From: Chelydra serpentina | Taxonomy: Eukaryota > Chordata > Testudines > Chelydridae | DNA: 64,000 nt | Assembly: GCA_037349315.1 (NCBI GenBank) | Contig: JBAIAC010000001.1 | Location: 5,560,001 to 5,624,000, forward strand | Direction of reading: 5' to 3' | Shown here: positions 11,406 through 21,387 of the stretch, in pieces | Position numbering within the stretch: the stretch's first letter is position 1 | How the letters are laid out: every line of letters begins with the position of its first letter | Notes under the pieces: model-generated | The model's database searches: none | Told to the model about the DNA's origin: nothing | What the model saw: only the letters and a program-made list of their open reading frames with translations | Program-made: the position numbers and the translations under genes

Positions 11406-11604
11406 CATTCTTATGGAAACTGAGAGGTTGTCACTAACTGTCTCAACTCCCTGTTGGACTCATCTTTATGTAAATACTAGGTGAAGTAAGGAATTGATAG
11501 GGTTGAGTGACAGGAGACTCTGCTACAGAAGATGATGGTCCAGAACTCTCCCCCGACCTCAATTCAGGTGGTACTTTCCCTAGTCCCTTTGCCTTTGGCT
11601 AGGG

Positions 11605-11825
11605 GGAAGGTACTGCTTCTGTGCAAGTGTAATGCTGACAGTCCCCAGTTGTCAGCAGGCAGGACTGAACCTGGGACCTCTGGAGCTTAGTGCATGAGAC
11701 TAACTGGCTGTTAGCTAAAGCTGTAGCGCAGACTCATTTTTTTCTCTCCCTCTCTCTCTAAGTGGTCTGGGTGGCACTACATGGGACAGAACACCACACC
11801 TAGGAGGTCTGTAAGTTACACAAGG
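11605..11825 (-). repeat. tRNA-related SINE-like repeat
   Basis: On the minus strand an A-box-like ttagctaacag is followed by ggttcagtcctgc, a good B box, at tRNA-like spacing (about 11665-11735). A pyrimidine-rich stretch and a segment with gggacagaacaccacacc lie on the other side. It could be a tRNA-derived SINE or a repeat that carries a tRNA fragment. The boundaries are approximate. Confidence 0.5.
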
Positions 11826-12900
11826 AGAGAGGAGGGAGGAGTGATGTATGCTGGCACTGTGGCATGAGAATTTCTAATTTTTCTCTCTCCCTCCCTGCAG
11901 TGCCAGCAGCTTGTTTATGGGTTTAAGAAATCTCACTGCCTCCCACTATTTTGGGGAGGTTTATATAAGGAACAGCAATGGGTGGACACTCAATGTGGTG
12001 CCCATTAAGCTGTCCTACCGTTCTGCGCCTTAGCTAGCAGTGTCCAACCTCCTGGAGGCCTGGGAGCTCATCCAATCACCTTTTCATGTCTGAAAGAGCT
12101 TCTCTGAACCACACTTTTTTTCCATTTTCCTCTTGGCATCCAGAGGATCTGCTGGAATGCATTCTTTTTTGTCACAACTTCTAGTGGGATCCTAATTAGG
12201 AATGTCAGGGACCTGGGTCAGCTATGGACTGTTATGATAACTGGGCCCACAATTTTACACTAATTGTGAGCTCTACTGTAAACATAGATGTCACAAAAGC
12301 CTATAACAACAAATGTTGATCTGAAAAGGTAAAAAAGGGAGATAAACTGAATTAGTCCAAACCAAAAGACCTGCTGATATAACTCAAGGACTGTGTTAAG
12401 ATCATACTTGGTAAAGAAGGAAATCAACATGGAACCAGAAATCAATTAACCAAAATTGGTGTCAGAAACTAGACCTAACTGGTGGAGAAAACAATGAGGG
12501 GACATGCTATTCTCCCCACCATTCCCTTTGTGGGTCCTGAAAGAAAGAGACTTTTGGAGAAAAATTGGCTACTGGATTCACTATGGCTGTCACACACATC
12601 ATCTCCTGGGACCCTGGACCTTTGTTATCCTGATCCTGAGAGATGTCCTGACCAGACCGAGACACAGAGAGGGACCCAGATGACATCACCACCTCTACTG
12701 GCTCCAGCTGAATCCCAAACACCACCTGAAATGTAATGGGATCAGACTTTGACAACAACAACAACAGCTTCATTCCATCTCTACCAACTTCTCTTCCCCC
12801 AAAACCATCTCAGACAAGGGGATTTTTCCTTCTAAAAACTCCCTTTAGCTAAGGGGAACGGGAAGAAGGGATGTTGTTACAGTGACAGCCTTATTTAATG
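11826..12900. other. No gene recognised
   Basis: Mixed-composition sequence with several short open frames (for example around 12482-12773 on both strands) that show no domain, conserved motif or splice context. Confidence 0.5.
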
Positions 12901-13948
12901 TATGCGGTATTGTAGTCATGTCAGTCCCAGGATAATAGAGAGACAAAGTAGGTGAAGTAATATATTTTATTGGACTAACTTCTTTTGGTGAGAGAGACAA
13001 GCTTTTGATCTTACACAACTAAAACCTCTTCAGCACATCATCAAAGATCTGCAACCTATCCTGAAAGATGATCCTTCACTCTCACAGGTCTTGGGAGACA
13101 GACCAGTCCTCTCTTACAGACAGCCCCGCAACCTGAAGCAAATACTCACCAGCAACCACACACCACACAACAAAAACACTAACCCAGGAACTTATCCTTG
13201 CAACAAAGCCGGATGCCAACTCTGTCCAGATATCTATTCAAGTGACACCATAATAGGACCTAATCACATCAGCCATGCCATCAGGGGCCCATTCACCTGC
13301 ACATCTACCAATGTGATATATGCCATCATGTGCCAGCAATGCCCCTCTGCCATGTACATTGGGCAAACCGGACAGTCTCTACGCAAAAGAATAAACGGAC
13401 ATAAATCTGACATCAGGAATAATAACATTCAAAAACCAGTAGGAGAACACTTCAACCTCTCTAATCACTCAGTGACAGACTTAAAGGTGGCAATTTTGCA
13501 ACAGAAAAGCGCCAAAAACGAGAAGCTGCTGAACTTGAATTAATATGCAAACTAAATACCATTAACTTAGGTTTGAACAGAGACTGGGAGTGGCTTAGTC
13601 ATTACGTTAATTGAATCTATTTCCCCTAGTTAACTATCCTCACGCCTTTGTGTCAACTGTCCGAAATGGGCCATCTTGATTATCACTTCAAAAAAATTTT
13701 TTCCCCTGCTGATAATAGTTCCTCTCAATTAATTAGCCTCTTACAGTTGGTATAGGTACTTCCACCTTTTCATGTTTCTCTGAATGTATAAATATCCTCT
13801 TACTGTATGTTCCATTCAATGCATCTGATGAAGTGGGACTGTGGCCTATGAAATCTTATGCTGAAATAAATTTGTTATTCTCTAAGGTGCCACAAGTACT
13901 CCTGTTCTTTTTGCTGACACAGACTAACACGGCTGTTACTCTGAAACC
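12901..13948 (+). mobile_element. Penelope-like element A, internally deleted
   Basis: A 5' segment (tattggactaacttctttt, gagagacaagcttttgatc) is joined directly to the C-terminal coding part, so the reverse transcriptase is missing. The 3' end runs through gatgaagtgggactgtgg, ctaaggtgccacaag and cagactaacacggctgtta, the same tail found in the other Penelope copies at 23003, 24171 and 36472. The 5' segment is also the one folded back at 59190. Confidence 0.8.
13028..13543 (+). pseudogene. Penelope-like GIY-YIG endonuclease domain (C-terminal part)
   Basis: The encoded fragment opens with LQHIIKDLQPILKDD, which has no start codon because the upstream polyprotein is deleted. It then carries a cysteine cluster (PCNKAGCQLCPD), as found before the endonuclease of EN-positive Penelope elements. 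The nuclease core follows: VIYAIMCQQCPSAMYIGQT has the GIY-like IYA and the YIG motif, and LRKRINGHKSDI supplies the conserved arginine and helix. GEHFNLSNHS follows and the frame stops after KNEKLLNLN. In intact elements this nuclease cuts the target for reverse transcription. The minus-strand copy at 23427-24110 is clearly paralogous. Intact within the fragment, but not a functional gene by itself. Confidence 0.85.
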
Positions 13949-14177
13949 TTTAGATGGTTGCCCAGTCATAATATTTAGCACTTCTATACTATGTTAGCTC
14001 TTCATAATCACTGTGCAAACATTAAACAAACTTAATCCAAAGCCTTTCAGTTTTTGAATGACTAGGAGTTGACAAAACAGAGTTATTCTCTGTTGTGTTC
14101 TCTGCCCCCCGAACAGAAAGACTTTGCTAAAAATCAGCATCTTAAAGGAACCATTAAGGATCTTTCAAAAGAACAGT
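13949..14177. other. Spacer between Penelope and Harbinger elements
   Basis: AT-rich sequence with nothing recognised. It ends in taa immediately before the Harbinger terminus. Confidence 0.5.
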
Positions 14178-14588
14178 CCAGCTAAGGCCTTGGCTACACT
14201 CACAAGTTACAGTGCAATAAAACCATCCACAGCGCTGTACCTCATTCACCGTCTACACTTGCAAGGCACGTACAGCACTGTGTCTCCGCAGGTACAGCGC
14301 TGCTGGTACTCCATCTCCCCAAGAGGAATAACGTTTGTTGCGCTGCCGCTGGTGCGCTGCGGCTCCAGTGTGCCCACCCAATGCACTCTGATTGGCCTCC
14401 AGAAGTATTAGGCAGTATCCCACAATGCCTGTTCTAGCTACTCTGGTCATCTGTTCAAACTCTACTGCCCTGGCCTCAGGTGACCAACCGACAGTCCCAC
14501 CCATTAAATTCCCTTGGAATTTTAAATATCCCCTTCCTGTTTGCTCAGCCAGGCGTGGAGTGCTCTCAGCGCATCTTTTCAGGTAACC

Positions 14589-16320
14589 ATGCCTCCACGT
14601 GCCAAGCGAGCCCCAGAATGGAGCAATAACGAGTTGCTGGACCTCATCGGTGTTTGGGGGGAGGAAGCTGTCCAGTCCCAGCTGTGCTCCAGCTTGAGGA
14701 ATTTCGATACTTTCGGGCAGATACCAAGGGCCATGAAGAAAAGGGGCCATGACTGGGACGCACTGCAGTGCAGGATAAAAATAAAGGAGCCGCAAAGCCC
14801 GTGAGGCAAACAGCCGCTCGGATGCTCCCCCCACAACCCGCCGATTCTACAAAGAGCTGGACGCGATACTTGGGGGTGACCCCACCTCCATTCAGAGCAC
14901 CACCGTGGACACAAGAGAGTGGGAGGAGGAGGAGGAGGAGAAGGAGGAGGGGGTGGAAGAAAGCAGGAGTGTGGGTGCTGGGGCGGGGGGAGACACCCCT
15001 GAATCCCTGGAGGCATGCAGCCAGGATCTCTTCTCGAGCCAGGACGAAGGGAGCCAGTCGCAGCGGCCGGTACGTAGTGGAGGAGAAAGAGAAGAGCAGG
15101 TTCGCAGTAAGCAGCTTTTTTTTCGGGAAGGAGTTTTTTTGGTGCGGGCTCTTTGGGCGAAGAGGGTTTGGGCTGCATGCATGCCTAGATGCGGAATAGC
15201 GCATTGATGTAGTTTAGCACATCGCGGTAATCAGTCACTGTAATCTCTTCAAAAGTCTCATCCAGAGCATGGGCAATGCGCTTGCGCAGGTTTATTGGGA
15301 GAGCAGCCGTGGTCCTTGTCCCAGTCAGGCTAATGTGTCCATGCCACTGTGCCACAAGGGGCGGGGGGACCATTGCTGCACACAGGCAAGCTGCATATGG
15401 GCCAGGGCGGAAGCCGCATTGCAGTAGAAGACCCTCCCTTGCTTCCCCGGTCACCCTCAGCAGCGAGATATCTTCCAGGACAAACTCCTGTGGAAAATGT
15501 GGGAACAGTGTTCAGTGTAGGTGCCCTCTGCAGCTGCTGGCTCTCCCCAAGGCACAGAAACCCGCCGGACAGTACATCCGTGAAACAATCAGTCCCCCTT
15601 GACCCTGTGCTTACTCACCATTTTGGGGCTCCCCTGGGTTCTGTACGCTCTGTTTGGAACGGGAAAATTGTGCTGTTGTGTAGACTGTGTGCGCCCTCCT
15701 CAAGTGTGGGGGAATCATTGCTCTGTCTGGCATAAAACAATGCTTCCTCTGTAAAGTGTTGCATTTTGCCTTCACAGATGCAACCTTGAGATCTCAGCCA
15801 TCCATTTTATCACCGGCTGAGATTCTCCAAAGACTCAGGAAGAGGCCCAGAAGAACCAAAGAAGACATGCTGCAGGAAGTTATGAATCAATCTCTTAAAG
15901 AGAATCAAAAAGCTCAGGAGTGGAGGGAGAGCAAAAGCAGGATCCACCAGGAAAACGCATTGCATCGGCGGCAAAGCACGCAACTCCGGCAGCAAAGCAC
16001 AGATCGGCTGATTAGCATCATGGAGCGCCAAGCGGATTCTATCCAGGTGCTCGTCGCCATGCAGGCAGAGCACTACCATGCCCGCCCCCCGTGCAGCCAT
16101 TGTCCCAAAACTCTTTGCCTTCTGCCCCCATGTCACCTCCTGCCCACTTCCCCCAACATCCAGGTTCTTATCGCCCACACCAGCTGCCTCCAACACCTGT
16201 AGCTTCACCACCCAGCACTGGAAACTATGACCCTTACCCACTGCACTCAACCCCCATCCCGAATTATAGACATCCTGAAGTGCAGCACTCACTGCACAGC
16301 ACTCCAGACAGGAAGGCCTT
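14589..16320 (+). pseudogene. Harbinger Myb-like (trihelix) DNA-binding protein, two exons, disrupted
   Basis: This is the accessory protein that, in active Harbingers, helps the transposase into the nucleus and onto the terminal repeats. The start MPPRAKRAPEWSNNELLDL opens a Myb/SANT-like domain with spaced tryptophans (EW, VW, HDWDALQCR). A frameshift near 14790 moves the frame, which resumes as RRFYKELDAILGGDP and a glutamate-rich linker. A GTAAGC donor at 15107 and a ttcacag acceptor ending at 15777 define a 671-bp intron joining in the right phase. Exon 2 has SPAEILQRLRKRPRRTKEDM and a coiled-coil-like stretch rich in Q, E and R. A second frameshift near 16085 leads into a proline-rich tail. 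An AATAAA lies near 16376. Function by family; gene broken. Confidence 0.75.
15185..15454 (-). other. Unexplained antisense ORF inside the Myb-like intron
   Basis: An 89-codon open frame on the minus strand, wholly within the predicted intron of the Myb-like gene. Its second half reads like a real protein (LPINLRKRIAHALDETFEEI, then TVTDYRDVLNYINAL) with a helix-rich, charged pattern and a natural stop. I do not recognise the family. It might be a third Harbinger coding segment, a captured sequence, or a chance frame in GC-rich DNA. No promoter, splice or polyA signal clearly belongs to it. Confidence 0.35.
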
Positions 16321-16557
16321 TCCCTTTCTGTTTCACAAGCAGTTGTGTTTCTTTTTAATACATGTATTTTCTCTGTAATAAATGGATTCTTTGCATTTGA
16401 AAACAGTCTTTATTATTGCATAAAGTAAAAGATACCTTAGCCCAGGAAAGAAACAGGCAACGCAAGTCAGCTTAGCAAACACAAATCAGCTTAGCAAAGA
16501 CAGATTCCTAATAACATTGGAACCACTTCACTTCAAGGCCGTGCAGGGCAGCAGACA

Positions 16558-17437
16558 TTACTGGTGGTTTTCAGCCTCAAATTGCTCCCTCAAGGCATCC
16601 CTAAGCCTTGCAGCCCCACGCTGGGCCCCTCTAATAGCCCTGCTCTCTGGCTGTGCAAATTCAACCTCCAGGTGTTGAACCTCGGAGGTCCATGCCTGAC
16701 TGAACACTTCACCCTTCCCTTCACAAATATTATGGAGGGTACAGAACGCAGATATAACCGCGGGGATGCTGTGTTTGGCCAAGTCCAGCTTCCCATATAG
16801 AGATCGCCAGCGGCCCTTCAAACGGCCAAAAGCACACTCCACAGTCATTTGGCACCGGGTCAACCTGTATTTGAACCATTCCTTGCTGTGTCAAGGCTCC
16901 CTGTGTAGGGTTTCATGAGCCAAGGCATTAAAGGGTAAGCGGGGTCTCCAAGGATCACAATGGGCATGATCTTCCGGTCTGGGAAAAAAGTCCCGGCCTG
17001 CATCTTCCGGAACAGGGCAGTGTTCTGAAAGATGCGTGTGTCATGCACCTTTCTGGGCCAGCCTGCGTTAATGTCAATGAAACACCCACGGTGATCCACA
17101 AGCGCCTGGAGAACCATGGAGAAATACCCCTTCCGATTAATGTACTTGGATGCTAGGTGGGGTGGTGCCAGAATAGGAATATGCGTCCCATCTATCGCCC
17201 CTCCGCAGTTAGGGAAACCCATTTGTTCAAAGCCAGCCACAATGTCCTGCATGTTACCCAGACTCAAGGTTCTTCTGAGCAGGATGTGATTAATTCCCTT
17301 GCAAACTTGCATCAGCATGATTCCAACGGTTGACTTTCCCACTCCAAACTGGTTTGCTACCAATCAGGAGTTGCAAGCTTCCAGACTGCAATAGCCACCC
17401 GCTTCTCCACTGTCAGGGCAGCTCTCAAGTCCTGTCA
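16558..17437 (-). pseudogene. Harbinger DDE transposase, truncated and frameshifted
   Basis: The enzyme cuts and rejoins the element's ends. Reading the minus strand from 17437, residues TVEKRVAIAVWKLATPD give the N-terminal helix region. The helix-turn-helix-like VANQFGVGKSTVG and the first catalytic aspartate in GAIDGTHIPI follow. The second aspartate is in LGDPAYPLMPWLMKPY, and the glutamate in VECAFGRLKGRWR. A frameshift near 16860 separates the second and third catalytic residues, and a small deletion around 17360 removes a few codons. The N-terminal start is missing because the element ends at the CR1 junction. An AATAAA on the minus strand near 16410 converges with that of the Myb-like gene. 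Confidence 0.85.
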
Positions 17438-17925
17438 CAATCAAGGAACTATGATGTGATTGGAATAACAGAAACTCAGTTGAGCAGTTCACATGAAAGG
17501 AGCACTGTCATGCATGGGTATAAACTGTTCAGGAAAGACAGGTAGCAGAGGAACGGTGAAGGAGTTGCATTGTATATAAGAGAGCGGTATGATTGCTCAG
17601 AGCTGCAGTTTGAAACTGGAGAAAAATCTGTTGAGAGTCTTTGGGTTACGTTTAGAAGGAAGAGCAACAAGGGTGATGTCGTGGTGGGCATATTCTATAG
17701 AACACTGGATCAGAAAGATGAGGTAGACAGGGCTTTCTTCAGACAACTAACTGAAGTTTCCAGATCACAGGTACTAATGGGGGACTTCAATCACCCTAAC
17801 ATCTTCTGGGAGAGCAATACAGGAATGCACAGACAATCCAGGAAGTTTTTGGAGAGTGTTGAGTACAACTTCCTGGTGCAAGTGCTGGAGGAACAAACTA
17901 GAGGCCATGCTCCTCTTGACATGCT

Positions 17926-17990
17926 CATAGAATCATAGAATCTTAGGGTGGGAAGGGACCTCAGGAGGTCATCTAGTCCAACCCCCTGCT
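17926..17990 (-). mobile_element. Reversed CR1/Cry 3'-tail fragment inside CR1
   Basis: The catagaatcatagaatc start and gaggtcatctagtccaacc are the reverse complement of the CR1 tail. The host CR1 reading resumes on both sides (cttgacatgct, then gcttacaaacaggaaag), so this is a 65-bp secondary insertion. Confidence 0.75.
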
Positions 17991-19088
17991 GCTTACAAAC
18001 AGGAAAGAATTGGTAGGGGAAGTAGAAGTGGGTGGCAACCTAGGCATCAGTGACCATGAGATGGTTGACTTCAGGATCCTCACAAAAGGAAGAAAGGAGA
18101 TTAGCAAAATATGGACTCCGGACTTCAGAAAAGCAGTCTTAGACTCCTTTAGGGAACTGATAGGCAGGATCCACTGGGAAGCTAATATGAGGGAGCAAGG
18201 AGTCTAGGAGAGATGGCTGTATTTTAAAGAAGCCTTATTGAGGGTGCAGAAACAAACCATCCTGAAGTGCAGAAAGAATAGCAGATATGGAAGGCAACCA
18301 GCTTGGATTAACAGTGAAATCTTTGGTGAGCTTAAACTCAAAAAGGAAGCTTACAAAAAGTGGAAATTTGGACAGATGACTAGGGAGGAGTATAAAAATA
18401 TTGCTAGAGTATACAGGGGTGTAATCAGGAAGGCCAAGGCACAACTGGAGTTGCAGCTAGCACTGGATGTGAAGGGTAACAAGAAGGGTTTCTACAGGTA
18501 TGTTAGCAACAAGAAGAAGTTCAAGGAAAGTGTGGGACCCTTACTGAATGGGGGAGGCAACATAGTGACAGATTATGTGGAAAAAGCTGAAGTTCTCAAT
18601 GCTTTTTTGCCTTGGTCTTCACAGACAAGGTCATCTCCCAGACTGCTGCACTGTGTAACACAGTATGGGGAGGAGGTGAGCAGCCCTCAGTGGTGAAAGA
18701 ACAGGTTAAGGACCATTTAGAAAAGGTGGATGTGCACAGATCCATGGGTTCAGATCTAATGCATCCAAGGGTGCTGAAGGAGTTGGCTGATGTGATTGCA
18801 ATGCCATTGGCCACTATCTTTGAATTTTCGTGGCAATTGTGGGAGGTCCCGGGTGATTGGAAAAAGGCAAATATATTCCCCAAATTTTAAAAAGGGAAGA
18901 AAGAGAACCCGGGGAACTACAGACCGGTCAGCCTCACTTCAGTCCCTGGCAAATTCATGGAGCAGATCCTCAAGGAATCCATTTTGAAGTGCTTAGAGGA
19001 AAGGAAGGTGTTCAGGAATAGTCAACATGGATTCACCAAGGGCACGTCATGCCTGACCAACCTGATTGCCTTCTATGATGCTATAAAC

Positions 19089-19266
19089 GGGGGAGAGGGA
19101 TAGCTTAGTGGTTTGAGCATTGGCCTACTAAACCCAGTGTTCTGAGTTCAATCCTTGTGGGGGCCATGTAGAAATCTGCAGCAAAAATTGGGGATTGGTC
19201 CTGCTTTGAGCAGGGGGTTGGACTAGATGACCTCCTAAGGTCCCTTCCAACCCTGATATTCTATGA
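19089..19266 (+). mobile_element. Cry SINE (tRNA(Lys)-derived) nested in CR1
   Basis: The head ggatagcttagtggtttgag supplies the A box and gagttcaatcc the B box of a tRNA(Lys)-related promoter. The 3' half (tggtcctgctttgagcaggg through ctatgaaat) is a CR1 tail, so CR1 enzymes presumably mobilised it. The insertion splits the CR1 reverse transcriptase between its LTNLIAFYD and DLSKAFDTV segments. The SINE family is known from cryptodiran turtles. Confidence 0.9.
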
Positions 19267-20456
19267 AATGGCTCTGTGGATATGGGGAAAGCGGAGGATG
19301 TGATATATCTTGACTTAAGCAAAGCTTTTGATACGGTCTCTCACAGTATTCTTGCCAGCAAGTTAAAAAAGTATGGATTGGATGAATGGACTATAAGGTG
19401 GATAGAAAGCTGGCTAGATTGTCAGGCTCAAAGGGTAGTGATCAATAGCTAGATGTCTAGTTGGCAGCCGGTATCAAGCGGAGTACCACAGGGGTTAGTT
19501 CTGGGTCTGGTTTTGTTCACATCTTTATCAATGATCTGGATGATGGGAATAATTGCACCCTCAGCAAGTTTGCAGATGACTCTAAGCTCAGGGGAGAGGT
19601 AGATACACTGGAGGGTAGGGATAGGGTCCAGAGTGACCTAGACAAATTGGAGGATTGGGTCTAAATAAATCTGATGAGGTTCAACAAGGACAAGTGCAGA
19701 GTCCTGCACTTAGGAAGGAAGAATCCCGTGCATCGCTACAGGCTGGGGACCGACCGGCTAAGCAGCAGTTCTGCAGAAAAGGACCTGGGGATTACAGTAG
19801 AAGAGAAGCTGTACATGAGTCAGCAGTGTGACCTAGTTGCCAGGAAGGCTAATGGCATATTGGGCTGCATTAGTAGGAGCATTTCCAGCAGATCGAGGGA
19901 AGTGATTATTCCCCTCTATTCAGCACTAGTGAGGCCACACCTGGAGTATTGCATACAGTTTTGGTCCCCACTACAGAAGGGATGTGGACAAATTGGAGAG
20001 AGTCCAACGGAGGGTAATGAAAATGATTAGGGGGCTGGAGCACATGACTTACAAGGAGAGGCTGAGGGAACTGGGGTTATTTAGTCCGCAGAAGAGAAGA
20101 GTGAGGGGGGGGTTGATAGGGATTTCTACTACTTGAAGGGGAGTTCCAAAGAGGATGGAGCTCGGCTGTTCTCAGTAGTGGCAGATGACAGAACAAGGAG
20201 CAATGGTCTCAAGTTGCAGTGGGGGAGGTCTAGGTTGGATATTAGGAAACACTATTTTACTAGGGGGGTGGTGAAGTACTGGAATGGGTTACCTAGGGAG
20301 GTGTTGGAATCTCCATCCTTAGAGGTTTTTAAAGCCCGGTTTGACAAAGCCTTGGCTGGGATGATTTTGTTGGTGGTGGTCCTGCTTTGAGCAGGGGGTT
20401 GGACTAGATGACCTCCTGAGGTCTCTCCCAACTCTAATATTCTATGATTCTATGAG

Positions 20457-21387
20457 TGGGGCCTAAAAATAGGAGGGCCTAAGGCTATAGTCTTATTAGC
20501 CTATGGGTTAATCCTGTCCTGAAAAGGACTCTTAACTTCAGCTGGACGCTAGTCTGTGTCTGACTCTGTACAGTTGGCTTGTTTCAGTGAAGGTTCCTGC
20601 CACCATATCTTGTGCAACTTGGGGATCCCTAATATTAAACACCTAATATTATGTGAATGAGAGGACTGGGACATTGGCTGTCTAGGTAAGCCCTTAGATA
20701 GTGGCTTAATGGAAAGAGCGGGAATCGACCCTCCCTCCTTTACGGTTTCTGTCACACCTGTGGCTATCTTGAAATCAGCATTGGAACTCTCTAATCATGT
20801 AACAGTTGGCATGCTTTTACTCGATGTTGAGTTAATGTTTAATTAATAAAGTTATGGCCTCCACCTTTAACCCACATTGCTTTGTCTGTGTTTCATTGCA
20901 TCTGTATCGACATTATCAGCTTTTTTGTAACACCCAGTGTCTTTGTACTGACCTGATCAGCTGTATAAAAAGCCCACCCATTTTAGATTATATTCCGGAT
21001 TTGACACCATAGAAAAAAGATGGGTAGCCAGATATTTGTTTTTGTTCATGGGGGTGGAAGGAAGAGGAATTAAGCATTTTTAAAACAAAAAAACCCTTGG
21101 CTTCCTTCTATTATTCCTGCTCTCAAGCTGAAATTATATGTCTTTTAAATATTTCTCAAGTGTTAGTTAAGGTTGCCATGGAACATAACCATTGCAATAT
21201 GTAACAAGACATACCAAGAAGGTTACAGCTAATGAATCTTAAGTATTAAAAATATAAAATGATCAGCCAGGGACTGTACATAAAGACCCTATTTTCTCTT
21301 AAAGTGGAGGTTTGTGAAGAATCACAGTAATCATATAGTGCACAGAACTAACTGCTTTATGCAGAGAGAGCTCTGCAAGGCTAATTA
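20457..21387. other. No gene recognised
   Basis: Ordinary AT-rich sequence, including a poly-A-like run near 21085. No transposon termini or coding motifs were identified. Confidence 0.5.

Larger units (their letters stand above)
14178..17437. mobile_element. Harbinger (PIF/Harbinger) DNA transposon, right end lost
   Basis: The left terminus starts ggccttggctacactcaca directly after a taa trinucleotide, as expected for the TWA target duplication of this superfamily. It carries the two gene types of vertebrate Harbingers, arranged convergently: a Myb-like gene on the plus strand and a DDE transposase on the minus strand. The right terminal repeat is absent. Transposase coding sequence runs up to about 17437 and then changes abruptly to CR1 endonuclease sequence. 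No Harbinger sequence was recognised beyond the CR1 end at 20456, so the rest is deleted, not displaced. Confidence 0.85.
17440..20390 (+). pseudogene. CR1 ORF2 (endonuclease and reverse transcriptase), heavily broken
   Basis: Endonuclease remnants include DVIGITETQLSSSHE near 17450 and GDFNHPNIFWESNTG near 17780. The linker reads RNSRYGRQPAWINSEIFGEL near 18270. Reverse transcriptase pieces follow: [34 protein letters not shown] near 18920, [19 protein letters not shown] just before the [16 protein letters not shown] just after it, and FADDSKL near 19570. The C-terminal part has RFNKDKCRVLHLGRKNP and LVRPHLEYCIQFWSP. Many stops and shifts (for example near 17545, 18207, 18890, 19450, 19664 and 20030) rule out function. 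Confidence 0.85.
17438..20456 (+). mobile_element. CR1 LINE, 5'-truncated, full 3' end
   Basis: Begins inside the ORF2 endonuclease and ends with the diagnostic CR1 tail: ctgctttgagcagggggtt, then gatgacctcctgagg, and a terminal ctatgattctatga octamer repeat. Two later insertions interrupt it: a reversed CR1 tail at 17926-17990 and a Cry SINE at 19089-19266. It abuts transposase sequence of the Harbinger on its left. CR1 elements rarely make clear target duplications and none is visible. Confidence 0.9.

Noticed and set aside
14579..15204. Long minus-strand frames of nearly 200 codons
   Set aside because: Antisense shadows of the Myb-like gene's glutamate-rich exon and intron.
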